Both the position numbers and the translations under genes were made by a program. A stretch of 64,000 bases of DNA from Oscillospiraceae bacterium (GTDB lineage Bacteria; Bacillota; Clostridia; Oscillospirales; Ruminococcaceae): positions 175,692-239,691 of the forward strand of contig JAJQIF010000009.1 in assembly GCA_021199355.1 (NCBI GenBank). The letters run 5' to 3'. Below the pieces are notes generated by a model. The model saw only the letters and a list, made by a program, of their open reading frames with translations, made no database searches and was not told where the DNA came from. Of this stretch, positions 7,954 to 16,426 are shown piece after piece. Position 1 is the first letter of the stretch; the number at the start of each line of letters is the position of its first letter.

Positions 7954-8811
7954 ATGAAAAATTTCAAGAGATTTATATCGCTTCTTTTGTGCGCAGTTCT
8001 CTCGCTCACACTTCTGACCGCTTGCGGCGACACCGATGACGTTATAACCATCGCAGTCCCGAACGACACCACCAACGAGGCAAGAGCCCTCCTTCTCCTC
8101 GAAGAGCTCGGCTACATAACCCTCAAGGATGGCGCAGGAATCACCGCAACCGTTGCCGACATCGAGGACAACCCCTACGGCATCGAATTCAACGAAGTTG
8201 AAGCCGCACAGCTCCCGAATGTTTTGCAGGATGTTGACTATGCAATCATCAACTCGAACTACGCAATCGAAGCCGGTCTCAACCCTGTTGAGGATTCGCT
8301 TGCAATGGAAGGCTCATCCTCTGCATACAGCAATGTTCTTGTTGTAAAGGAAGGCAACGAGGAAACCGACAAGATCAAGGCTCTTCAGGCGGCGCTCGAA
8401 AGCCAGCAGGTTGCAGACTTCATCGCTTCAAGCTATGACGGAGCAGTCGTAAGCACCGTTGACAACCCCGGCGACGGCTATGATGAGACCGTTGACTATG
8501 ATGCACTCGCAGGCACCACCATCACCGTTGCAGCTTCTCCCACTCCTCACGCAGAGATTCTTGCAGTAGCAAAGGAAATCCTCGCCGCAAAGGACATCAC
8601 CCTCGACATCATCGAGTACACCGATTATGTTGTTCCGAACAACGTCGTTGAGAGTGGCGAGATTGACGCCAACTACTTCCAGCACACTCCTTACCTTGAT
8701 GACTTCAACGAGCAGAACGGCACACATCTTGTTGCTGTTTCTCCTATCCATGTTGAGCCGATGGGTCTCTACGGAGGCAAGCAGGATTCTCTCGATGCCA
8801 TCACCGAGTAA
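7954..8811 (+). CDS. metQ: Methionine-binding lipoprotein MetQ with circularly permuted lobes
   Basis: A 285-residue substrate-binding lipoprotein with a signal peptide and lipobox LTAC (C24). The family's usual order is a first half starting near ASPTPHAEIL and ending at EPMGLY..SLDE, then a second half starting at IAVPND and ending at GAVV. Here the order is reversed: residues 30-168 (ITIAVPNDTTNEARALLLLE to YDGAVVST) are the usual second half, and residues 188-285 (TITVAASPTPHAEIL to EPMGLYGGKQDSLDAITE) the usual first half. They are joined by an acidic linker (about 169-187). The break falls exactly where SLDE normally runs into IAVPND. The total length is normal and the frame intact; the ATG at 7954 has AAAGG upstream. 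It should deliver methionine to MetNI. Confidence 0.9.
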   Translation: MKNFKRFISLLLCAVLSLTLLTACGDTDDVITIAVPNDTTNEARALLLLEELGYITLKDGAGITATVADIEDNPYGIEFNEVEAAQLPNVLQDVDYAIINSNYAIEAGLNPVEDSLAMEGSSSAYSNVLVVKEGNEETDKIKALQAALESQQVADFIASSYDGAVVSTVDNPGDGYDETVDYDALAGTTITVAASPTPHAEILAVAKEILAAKDITLDIIEYTDYVVPNNVVESGEIDANYFQHTPYLDDFNEQNGTHLVAVSPIHVEPMGLYGGKQDSLDAITE

Positions 8812-8838
8812 TATCTATACCTAACTTAAACCCCAGAG

Positions 8839-8868
8839 AATACGCCGAATAACACTCGGCGTATTTTC
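8839..8868 (+). terminator. Intercistronic hairpin between metQ and metN
   Basis: AATACGCCGA/TCGGCGTATT, a 10-base stem with a 7-base loop followed by TTTT. It probably lets more binding protein than transporter be made, by partial termination or by protecting the metQ message. Confidence 0.75.
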
Positions 8869-8893
8869 GGGTTGAACCATATAAGGAGATAAA

Positions 8894-9904
8894 ATGATAG
8901 AAATCAAGAATCTGTCGAAGACATTTACCACGAAATCGGGCGATGTCGAGGCACTCAAAAACATCTCCCTCACCATTCCCGACGGCGAAATCTACGGAAT
9001 CATCGGCATGAGCGGTGCGGGAAAGAGCACACTCGTCCGATGTATAAACATGCTCGAACGTCCGACCGAGGGAAGCGTTCTTATTGACGGCGTAAATCTC
9101 AGTGAGCTTTCCGAGGCTCAGCTCAGGCAGGAGCGTCAAAAGATAACGATGATTTTTCAGGATTTCAACCTTCTTATGCAACGTAATTGCCTGAAAAACG
9201 TCTGCTTTCCGCTTGAACTGGCGGGAGTGAAGAAGTCGGAAGCCGTCAAAAGAGCCACCGAGCTTCTTGATATCGTCGGTCTTGCCGACAAGGCTAAGAA
9301 CTATCCCGCACAGCTTTCCGGCGGTCAGCAGCAGCGTGTCGCAATCGCGAGAGCCCTTGCAACCCATCCGAAGATTCTTCTTTGCGACGAGGCTACGAGC
9401 GCCCTCGACCCCCAGACAACCCACTCGATTCTTTCGCTTATCCGCGACGTAAGGGACAGGCTCGGGCTCACGGTCATAGTCATAACCCACCAGATGAGCG
9501 TAGTTGAAGAGATCTGCGGAAGAGTCGCGATTCTCAACGGCGGAGAAGTCGCCGAGGAGGGACCCGTAAACGAGGTCTTCTCGGCTCCCAAGTCGGAAGC
9601 CGCCAAGCGTTTGGTTTACCCGGACGGCTATTCCGAGACTTTGGTTCCTACTCCCGGCGAACACTTTATCCGTGTAGTTTATAACGGCGCAGAGGTCAGC
9701 AAGACGCCTCTTATTGCCCAGATGGCGATGGACAAAAACATCCCGGCAAGCATTCGTTCCGCCTCCACCCGAAGCATCGGCGGCAAAGCCTACGGCAACA
9801 TGCTCCTGAGCGTCACCGGCGACGAAGCCCTTGCAAACGAAGCCATCAGCTACCTAAGAAAAATCCCCGACATTATCGCAGAGGAGGTAAGACCAAATGC
9901 TTGA
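8894..9904 (+). CDS. metN: Methionine ABC transporter ATP-binding protein
   Basis: A 336-residue ATPase. Walker A is GMSGAGKST (38-46), the signature is LSGGQQQR, and Walker B is ILLCDEATSALDP. After the nucleotide-binding domain there is a C-terminal NIL domain (from about residue 255), which in MetN binds methionine and inhibits transport when the cell is replete. AAGGAG precedes the ATG. It overlaps metI by 8 bases. Confidence 0.95.
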   Translation: MIEIKNLSKTFTTKSGDVEALKNISLTIPDGEIYGIIGMSGAGKSTLVRCINMLERPTEGSVLIDGVNLSELSEAQLRQERQKITMIFQDFNLLMQRNCLKNVCFPLELAGVKKSEAVKRATELLDIVGLADKAKNYPAQLSGGQQQRVAIARALATHPKILLCDEATSALDPQTTHSILSLIRDVRDRLGLTVIVITHQMSVVEEICGRVAILNGGEVAEEGPVNEVFSAPKSEAAKRLVYPDGYSETLVPTPGEHFIRVVYNGAEVSKTPLIAQMAMDKNIPASIRSASTRSIGGKAYGNMLLSVTGDEALANEAISYLRKIPDIIAEEVRPNA

Positions 9905-10601
9905 ATTTTTCAGCTCTGAGGAAGTCCAGAAGACTATTGAAATATTCGTCAACGAGTTCCCGATGGCAATATGGGAGACAATTTATGTCACCGTTGTTTC
10001 AACCTTCTTTGCAGTTCTGATCGGTCTGCCTCTCGGAGTAATCCTTGTGGCAGGGGACAAGAAGATTCTGAAAATCCCTTCCGGTTTTCTCCACGTCCTG
10101 AACGTAATAATAAATCTGTTGCGCTCAATACCGTTCCTTATTCTTATGATAATGGTATTTCCGTTGACAAGACTGATTGTGGGAACTGTAGTAGGAACCG
10201 TAGCGTCCATTGTTCCTCTCGTAATCGCCGCATTTCCGTTTATCGCAAGACTTGTTGAGACGAGCCTGAGAGAGCTCGACCCGAACATCATCGAAATGGC
10301 ACAGAGCATGGGTGCAAAACCGATTCAGATTATCGTCAAAGTAATGATTCCCGAAAGTATCCCTTCGCTTCTTTCCAACCTCACGACGGCAATGACCACA
10401 ATCCTCGGCTATTCAGCAATGAGCGGCATCATCGGTGGCGGCGGTCTCGGCAAGATAGCCATCAACTACGGCTACTATCGCTATCGCTATCTGGTAATGC
10501 TACTTGCTGTAATCTTCCTGATTCTTCTTGTTCAGATAATCCAGACGGTAGGTACACACCTTTCGACGAGACTTGACCGAAGACCAAGAGACAGAGCGTA
10601 A
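9897..10601 (+). CDS. metI: Methionine ABC transporter permease
   Basis: A 234-residue permease with five probable membrane helices and the coupling-helix region EMAQSMGAKPIQIIVKVMIP, typical of MetI. It starts within the 3' end of metN (8-base overlap), behind the GGAGG in that gene, and forms the inner-membrane channel of the methionine importer. A terminator hairpin follows the stop, closing the metQNI operon. Confidence 0.95.
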   Translation: MLEFFSSEEVQKTIEIFVNEFPMAIWETIYVTVVSTFFAVLIGLPLGVILVAGDKKILKIPSGFLHVLNVIINLLRSIPFLILMIMVFPLTRLIVGTVVGTVASIVPLVIAAFPFIARLVETSLRELDPNIIEMAQSMGAKPIQIIVKVMIPESIPSLLSNLTTAMTTILGYSAMSGIIGGGGLGKIAINYGYYRYRYLVMLLAVIFLILLVQIIQTVGTHLSTRLDRRPRDRA

Positions 10602-10618
10602 ATTGTACAAAACTGTAG

Positions 10619-10646
10619 GGGCGGATATCATCCGCCCGTCTTTTTT
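10619..10646 (+). terminator. Terminator of metQNI
   Basis: GGGCGGA-tatca-TCCGCCC hairpin followed by GTCTTTTTT. Confidence 0.9.
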
Positions 10647-10696
10647 GCGGAGACAATTCTCCGTGAAAAATTTATTCAAAAATCCGTATTTGCCTA

Positions 10697-10750
10697 TTGA
10701 CAACGTAACAATGTTATGTTACAATAAGTGCGTAACATAACATTGTTACG
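10697..10750 (+). promoter_or_regulatory. Promoter overlapped by a 19-base inverted-repeat operator
   Basis: TTGACA (10697-10702) and TACAAT (10720-10725) have 17-base spacing. A perfect 19-base inverted repeat (10704-10722 against 10732-10750, 9-base spacer) covers the spacer, the -10 and the start site. Each arm itself contains GTAACA..TGTTAC, so it may hold two dimers. The likely ligand is the YhbD-like protein encoded just downstream. Confidence 0.85.
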
Positions 10751-10847
10751 AAAAAGCACCGTTTCATCCGAAGCCTTGGAAGCTTAAAGCCGCTTTTTCC
10801 ACTTGGCGGCTTAGGCTTCTCAGGTAATAAAGAGAGGTAGTGATAAT

Positions 10848-11249
10848 TTGAGTGGTTTGATTTCCAAAAAAGAGCTTCTGAACAAGTACAATATTTCCTA
10901 TGGCACCCTTTACCGCTGGAAGCGGATGGGGTTGATACCTGATGACTGGCTTGTCAAGAAGTCCACCTACACAGGGCAGGAGACATTTTTCGATGAGGAG
11001 CAAATCTGTGAGCGTATCGAGGCGATAATCGCCCGCAAGGATCAGGTTCCGCTTGAACAGATTGCGCGTGAGCTTCAGGGCAAAACCGAGCATGAGGCGA
11101 AGCTCATCATCAATTCGAAGCACTGGTCAAAAGAGATAAATATATCCGATTTGGTTTCAGTCATCGTTAAGATAGGCAGTGATGAGAGAGATCTGACGGA
11201 GATTATCTCAGGCAACAACACAGTAATAAATAAATCTCAGGAGGAATAG
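10848..11249 (+). CDS. YhbD-family DNA-binding regulator
   Basis: A 133-residue protein whose first 60 residues form a MerR-like helix-turn-helix (ISKKELLNKYNISYGTLYRW). It resembles B. subtilis YhbD, whose gene also stands before bactofilin genes. The start is TTG at 10848 with GAGAGG upstream; no ATG fits. The next gene follows after 4 bases. The strong palindrome over its own promoter suggests negative autoregulation of this two-gene operon. Confidence 0.75.
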   Translation: MSGLISKKELLNKYNISYGTLYRWKRMGLIPDDWLVKKSTYTGQETFFDEEQICERIEAIIARKDQVPLEQIARELQGKTEHEAKLIINSKHWSKEINISDLVSVIVKIGSDERDLTEIISGNNTVINKSQEE

Positions 11250-11253
11250 TATA

Positions 11254-11916
11254 ATGGCAGATTCAGTACATATCAGTGGCGCAGGCAATGTCGGCGGCGG
11301 AGAATATGAAAACATAAGCATAAGCGGTTCGGGTGAGGTGACATCAGATGTCAAGTGCCAGAGTCTCAAGAGTGCCGGCTCGGTGCATATTGCGGGTTCT
11401 GTAGAATGTTCAGGTGAATTCAAAATCGCTGGTTCTGTTCTGGTTGACGGCGACATAAAATGCGGAAGCTGTCATCTTGCCGGTTCCGCAAAAGTTAAAA
11501 GCATAGAAGCCAATGGAGAATTGTGGTTCGCCGGTTCAGTCATTGCAGACGGCAATGTTTCGGGCGAGAAAGTCATTATCGATGGTGTGGCAAATGTCAA
11601 TGGACTTATTAACGGTGACGAAATAAGAATCGCATTTGATGGTGATGGTGTCAAAGCCAATGAAATCGGTGGTGGAACTATCAAAATAGCTCCCAAAAAA
11701 GAAAAGAAAGCATATTGGTTCGGCAAAAAGAAAATAAAGCGTTCAGAAATCGGCACTATCGAGGGCGATGAGATAAGAATTGAGCTTGTCAAAGCTGATG
11801 TAGTCCGTGGCGCTAATGTAACGATAGGCGACGGTTGTGAGATTGGAAAGGTGGAATACTCAGAAAGTCTTGAAATCTCCGAAAACGCCCATGTCGATTA
11901 CCAAGTGAAAATCTGA
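11254..11916 (+). CDS. Bactofilin-like polymer-forming protein
   Basis: A 220-residue protein made of short repeating beta-strand units (SVHIAGSVECSGEFKIAGSV and similar, every 5-6 residues), as expected for a right-handed beta-helix of the bactofilin type. Around residues 148-165 there is a lysine-rich insert (APKKEKKAYWFGKKKIKR) that could touch membrane or nucleic acid. Bactofilins build cytosolic filaments used in cell shape or envelope organisation. Its position after a yhbD-like gene matches the yhbD-yhbE-yhbF order of Bacillus. GGAGG precedes the ATG. Confidence 0.8.
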   Translation: MADSVHISGAGNVGGGEYENISISGSGEVTSDVKCQSLKSAGSVHIAGSVECSGEFKIAGSVLVDGDIKCGSCHLAGSAKVKSIEANGELWFAGSVIADGNVSGEKVIIDGVANVNGLINGDEIRIAFDGDGVKANEIGGGTIKIAPKKEKKAYWFGKKKIKRSEIGTIEGDEIRIELVKADVVRGANVTIGDGCEIGKVEYSESLEISENAHVDYQVKI

Positions 11917-12000
11917 GCTAAGCTTTTTATGCAAATCGCCCCAATGATGACTAACAAAACTCGCTTTCTTTCGTCTAAAGGGCGAAAATTCAAAAAAGCG

Positions 12001-12096
12001 TTGACAAAAAGATTTTTATGAGTATAATGTAACGCATAAGGCAAAGACGTCTTTGAGAACCCCGTATTGGGATGTTCCCAAGGACGCCTTTTTTGT
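12001..12096 (+). promoter_or_regulatory. glnN promoter and leader terminator (attenuator candidate)
   Basis: TTGACA (12001-12006) and TATAAT (12023-12028) are 16 bases apart. Within the leader, GTCTTTGAGAAC (12049-12060) pairs with GTTCCCAAGGAC (12074-12085) with one mismatch, extended by GGC/GCC, and is followed by TTTTTT. This is an intrinsic terminator 65 bases before glnN, so read-through must be regulated. The 5' arm also contains the self-complementary CAAAGACGTCTTTG, which could form a competing small hairpin. What senses nitrogen here is not visible. Confidence 0.75.
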
Positions 12097-12159
12097 TAAT
12101 CGGGACCCGATGCAACCATCAGTATTGTATCCCGAAAATATTTAAAAGGAGCATTTCAT

Positions 12160-14256
12160 ATGAAAAAGATACCCGAGTATTTTGGATGTATGGTATTTGA
12201 TGACCGCGAGATGAAGGCAAGACTCTCGTCAAAGGTCTACAATTCCTTGAACAAGACCATCGTCGAGAATGCAAGACTTGACATTGAGGTCGCCGATGCT
12301 GTAGCACAGGCAATGAAGGACTGGGCGGTCGAGAACGGCGCAACCCACTACACTCACTGGTTCCAGCCGCTGACCGGCATCACCGCCGAAAAGCATGACT
12401 CATTCATTTCTCCCGCACCCGACGGAGGAGTTTTGATGGAGTTTTCCGGCAAGGAGCTCATCAAGGGCGAGCCTGATGCTTCTTCCTTCCCGTCCGGTGG
12501 TTTGAGAGCTACCTTCGAGGCAAGAGGCTATACCGCTTGGGATCCCACTTCATACGCCTTCATCAAGGGCAAGACGCTCTGCATTCCGACTGCTTTCTGC
12601 TCCTATGGCGGCGAAGCACTCGACAAGAAGACACCTCTTCTTCGTTCCATGCAGGCTCTCAACAAGCAGGCTCTGAGAATCCTCAAGCTCTTCGGCAATG
12701 ACGATGTAAAGTGCGTAAAGACCTCCGTCGGACCCGAGCAGGAATACTTCCTTATCGACAAGGAAATGTACAACAAGCGTAAGGACCTCATCTTCACCGG
12801 CAGAACCCTCTTCGGTGCACCGGCACCCAAGGGTCAGGAGCTCGACGACCACTACTTCGGAGTTATCAAGCCGAGAGTTGCCGCTTATATGGAAGACCTT
12901 AACGAAGAGCTCTGGAAGCTCGGAATCCTTGCAAAGACCGAACATAACGAGGTTGCACCTGCTCAGCACGAGCTCGCACCTGTTTACTCTACAACAAATA
13001 TCGCAACCGATAACAACCAGCTTACAATGGAGATTATGCAGAAGGTTGCAGACAGACACGGTCTTGTATGCCTCCTCCATGAGAAGCCCTTCGCAGGCGT
13101 CAACGGTTCCGGAAAGCACAACAACTGGTCGCTTGCAACCGACACCGGTGTCAACCTTCTCACTCCGGGCGAAACTCCTTATGAGAACGCTCAGTTCCTC
13201 CTCTTCCTCTGTGCTGTAATCAAGGCAGTCGATGATTATCAGGATCTCCTGAGACTTTCCGTAGCGACCGCCGGCAACGACCACAGACTCGGCGCCAACG
13301 AGGCTCCTCCGGCAGTCATCTCGATGTTCTTGGGCGACGAGCTCACTGCAGTTCTTGACGCTATCGAGAACGATACTCCTTATAACGGAACCGAGAAGAC
13401 CGTCATGAAGCTTGGTGTACATGTACTTCCTAAGTTCTTCCGTGACACCACCGACCGTAACAGAACCTCACCGTTCGCATTCACCGGCAATAAGTTCGAG
13501 TTCAGAATGCTCGGCTCTTCCAACAGTATCGCTTGTGCGAACATCATGCTCAACTCCGCAGTCGCTGAATCTCTCAAGATTTATGCTGACAGACTTGAGG
13601 GAGCAGAGGACTTTGAGACCACTCTCCACGAGATGATCAAGAAGACCATCAAGGATCACAAGAGAATCATCTTCAACGGCAACGGCTATGATGACGCTTG
13701 GATCAAGGAAGCAACCGAGGTAAGAGGACTCTCTAACCTCAAGACTACTCCCGATGCAATGCCGAAGCTTCTTGACGAGAAGAATGTGGATATGCTCACA
13801 CGTCATAAGGTATATTCGAGACCTGAGCTCGAGTCCCGTTATGAGATTCTTCTTGAGAACTACCACAAGACCGTACATATCGAAGCCGAGACCATGCTCA
13901 ATATGGCTCGCAAGGAGATTATGCCCGCGGTAAGCGCATATGAGGCAGACCTCGCAAAGGCTTTGAACGCTAAGAAGACAGCCGCTCCCGATGCCGCTTG
14001 CGGATATGAGACAAAGCTTATCTCGAAGCTTGCAGATCTCGAAGACAAGATTGATGCGGCGGCGGATGCTCTCGAAGAGGCAGTTGCTGAGTACAAGAAG
14101 TTAGACGACGTCACCGAGGCGGCAATGTGCATCAAGGATTCTGTAATCCCGAAGATGGACGCTTTGAGAGCACCTTGTGACGAGGCGGAAACCGTAACCG
14201 CCAAGAGTTATTGGCCATTCCCAACCTACGGAGATCTTCTGTTCGGGGTGAGATAA
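12160..14256 (+). CDS. glnN: Glutamine synthetase type III
   Basis: A 698-residue enzyme of the GSIII class, far longer than GSI (about 450). Recognisable features are the start [18 protein letters not shown], the block [12 protein letters not shown], the metal-binding [10 protein letters not shown], the ATP-site block [10 protein letters not shown], and [16 protein letters not shown]. It condenses ammonium and glutamate using ATP in the cytosol. AAAGGAG lies before the ATG. It is first in a nitrogen-assimilation run with amt-PII and asnB and lies behind a leader terminator. Confidence 0.95.
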   Translation: MKKIPEYFGCMVFDDREMKARLSSKVYNSLNKTIVENARLDIEVADAVAQAMKDWAVENGATHYTHWFQPLTGITAEKHDSFISPAPDGGVLMEFSGKELIKGEPDASSFPSGGLRATFEARGYTAWDPTSYAFIKGKTLCIPTAFCSYGGEALDKKTPLLRSMQALNKQALRILKLFGNDDVKCVKTSVGPEQEYFLIDKEMYNKRKDLIFTGRTLFGAPAPKGQELDDHYFGVIKPRVAAYMEDLNEELWKLGILAKTEHNEVAPAQHELAPVYSTTNIATDNNQLTMEIMQKVADRHGLVCLLHEKPFAGVNGSGKHNNWSLATDTGVNLLTPGETPYENAQFLLFLCAVIKAVDDYQDLLRLSVATAGNDHRLGANEAPPAVISMFLGDELTAVLDAIENDTPYNGTEKTVMKLGVHVLPKFFRDTTDRNRTSPFAFTGNKFEFRMLGSSNSIACANIMLNSAVAESLKIYADRLEGAEDFETTLHEMIKKTIKDHKRIIFNGNGYDDAWIKEATEVRGLSNLKTTPDAMPKLLDEKNVDMLTRHKVYSRPELESRYEILLENYHKTVHIEAETMLNMARKEIMPAVSAYEADLAKALNAKKTAAPDAACGYETKLISKLADLEDKIDAAADALEEAVAEYKKLDDVTEAAMCIKDSVIPKMDALRAPCDEAETVTAKSYWPFPTYGDLLFGVR

Positions 14257-14285
14257 ATTATACTTTTCTTTGAAGGTAACGCAAA

Positions 14286-14311
14286 AGGCTTTGGAATACC
14301 CTCAAAAGCCT
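14286..14311 (+). other. Stem-loop between glnN and amt
   Basis: AGGCTTT/AAAGCCT, a 7-base stem with a 12-base loop and no T run. It could be a processing or partial-termination site; nothing more is seen in the 90-base gap. Confidence 0.4.
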
Positions 14312-14346
14312 CGAGCGAAACCTAATTCAACAAGGGGGAAAAGATT

Positions 14347-16080
14347 ATGACAGTAGAATTTTGGTTTTTGATCGGAGCTGCTTTGGTATTCTGGATGCAG
14401 GCGGGCTTCGCGATGGTAGAAACCGGCTTTACGAGGGCAAAGAACGCCGGCAACATCATCATGAAGAACCTGATGGACTTCTGCATCGGTACCGTGGTAT
14501 TCTCGCTTCTGGGCTACACGCTCATGATGGGCGAGGACACACTCTTCGGACTTATCGGACTTCCGAACATGGACTTGTGGACGAACTTTAAAGAATTTAT
14601 CGCTTCGCCTGCTGACGGAAGCTTCACCGGAGCATCTACATTCGTATTCAACCTCGTTTTCTGTGCCACAACCGCAACCATCGTTTCCGGTGCTATGGCA
14701 GAGAGAACCAAGTTCTCGGCATACTGCATCTATTCGGCGGTAATTTCGTTATTTGTTTACCCGATTGAGGCACACTGGACCTGGGGCGGCGGCTGGCTTT
14801 CACAGCTCGGCTTCCACGACTATGCAGGCTCCTGCGCTATTCATATGGTCGGCGGTCTCGCCGCATTGGTTGGCGCAATCTTCCTCGGTCCCCGTATCGG
14901 CAAGTATGTCAAGGACGAGAACGGCAAGGTTACCAAGGTAAACGCCATTCCCGGACACTCAATAACCCTCGGCGCGCTGGGCGTGTTCATTCTTTGGCTC
15001 GGTTGGTATGGATTCAACGGAGCGGCTGCAACTTCTGCATCCGAACTTGCCTCCATCTTCCTCACCACCACCATCGCACCCTCAGTGGCGACTGTTACGA
15101 CCATGATATTCACATGGGTCAAGAACGGAAAGCCTGATGTCTCGATGTGTCTCAATGCCTCTCTGGCAGGACTCGTCGGAATCACGGCAGGATGTGACGC
15201 TCTCGATGCAATCGGTGCTGCAGTCGTTGGTTTGGTCTCCGGCTTGCTCGTTGTATTCGTAGTCGAGCTTCTCGACCTCAAGCTTCACATCGACGATCCC
15301 GTCGGCGCCGTAGGCGTACATATGGCAAACGGCGTATGGGGAACATTGGCTGTAGGACTTCTGGCGAACCCTGACGCTCCTGCGGGACTTTCGGGTCTCT
15401 TCTACACCGGTTCGTTCAAGCAGTTCGGGCTCCAGCTTCTCGGCGTTGTTTCAGTAGGCGTCTATGCCGTGGTTATGATGGTAATAACTTTTGCACTTAT
15501 TAAAAAGTTCCACGGTTTAAGAGCTTCTGCGGAGGACGAAGTCGCCGGTCTCGATATCAGCGAGCATGGTCTTCCCAGCGCATATCCCGACTTTGTTCCT
15601 GCTGTCAGCAAGTATTCCTCATACGCTCCTGCCGACGGAATTGTAGCTGTAACCTCCGATGTACCGGTTGCCGAAGCTATTCCCGTCAAGAAGGTTCCCA
15701 CGTTTGCGGAGGACGGCGAGACACCCAAGTTCACCAAGGTCGAGATTATCTGCAAGGAGTCGAAGTTTGACGAGCTCAAGCATGCAATGATGAGTCTCGG
15801 AATCACCGGCATGACCGTTACCCACGTTTTGGGCTGTGGTCAGCAGGGTGGCAAGCCTGAGTATTACAGAGGCGTTGCCGTTGAGACAAACCTCCTCCCG
15901 AAGGTTCAGGTTGATATCGTAGTATCCAAGATTCCTGTTCGTCACGTCATCGAAACTGCAAAGAAGGTTCTTTACACCGGTCATATCGGCGACGGCAAGA
16001 TCTTCGTCTATGACGTTGAGAATGTCGTCAAGGTCAGAACCGGCGAGGAAGGCTTCGATGCCCTTCAGGACGTTGAATAA
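14347..16080 (+). CDS. Ammonium transporter fused to a PII signal domain
   Basis: A 577-residue fusion. Residues 1 to about 400 are an Amt channel with about eleven membrane helices and conserved EAHWTWGGGWL, DYAGSCAIHMVGG and GVHMANGVWG (the pore histidines). After a linker, residues of about 460-575 form a PII (GlnB-like) domain: FTKVEIICKESKFDELKHAM, then a T-loop with GCGQQGGKPEYYRGV (tyrosine in the usual modification position), then the B-loop YTGHIGDGKIFV. The channel imports ammonium and the attached PII domain can plug it according to ATP/ADP and 2-oxoglutarate. The ATG is preceded by AAGGGGGAAAAG. Confidence 0.95.
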   Translation: MTVEFWFLIGAALVFWMQAGFAMVETGFTRAKNAGNIIMKNLMDFCIGTVVFSLLGYTLMMGEDTLFGLIGLPNMDLWTNFKEFIASPADGSFTGASTFVFNLVFCATTATIVSGAMAERTKFSAYCIYSAVISLFVYPIEAHWTWGGGWLSQLGFHDYAGSCAIHMVGGLAALVGAIFLGPRIGKYVKDENGKVTKVNAIPGHSITLGALGVFILWLGWYGFNGAAATSASELASIFLTTTIAPSVATVTTMIFTWVKNGKPDVSMCLNASLAGLVGITAGCDALDAIGAAVVGLVSGLLVVFVVELLDLKLHIDDPVGAVGVHMANGVWGTLAVGLLANPDAPAGLSGLFYTGSFKQFGLQLLGVVSVGVYAVVMMVITFALIKKFHGLRASAEDEVAGLDISEHGLPSAYPDFVPAVSKYSSYAPADGIVAVTSDVPVAEAIPVKKVPTFAEDGETPKFTKVEIICKESKFDELKHAMMSLGITGMTVTHVLGCGQQGGKPEYYRGVAVETNLLPKVQVDIVVSKIPVRHVIETAKKVLYTGHIGDGKIFVYDVENVVKVRTGEEGFDALQDVE

Positions 16081-16104
16081 AAAGCTATCGCAATTTATCC
16101 CTGA

Positions 16105-16426
16105 TATAATAAAATCCTAAAAGCGTTTGAACTCGGATATGCCCTGCGGCACACAGTTTCAAAGAGAGCTGCACACGGTTTTTTACGAAACCGAGCTGAG
16201 AGTGCGTAGATATGCGCCGCAGTGGTAACCCCGAGTAAGCTGCAATCTGAACGGATTTATCCCAGTAGGTGCGCCGTAGTCCCTGCGTTACAGGGAAGGG
16301 CTTTGGCTGAAGCCCGGAGGAAGATACAAGCCTTGACCAAGGCTTGTAGACTGAAAAGATAGGTGGCACCGCGAGTAACAGCACTTGCCCTATCGAATGC
16401 TGAAACAGTATAGGAGAGATGTACTT
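16105..16426 (+). ncRNA. T-box leader of asnB (asparagine specific, apparently translational)
   Basis: The T-box core TGGCACCGCG is at 16364-16373. Stem I can be drawn: base ACTCGG (16131-16136) with CCGAGT (16231-16236), then CTGCGGC (16144-16150) with GCCGCAG (16216-16222). The specifier bulge between them reads TGGTAACC and contains AAC (16227-16229), the Asn codon. The antiterminator-type helix is GATAGG (16358-16363) with CCTATC (16389-16394). No T run follows; instead CCTAT (16389-16393) can pair with ATAGG (16410-16414), which is part of the ribosome-binding site. A TATAAT at 16105-16110 may be its own -10. Confidence 0.9.

Noticed and set aside
12550..13422. Long minus-strand frame (290 codons) inside glnN
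   Set aside because: It is antisense to conserved glutamine synthetase sequence, has no ribosome-binding site and arises from the codon bias of the host.
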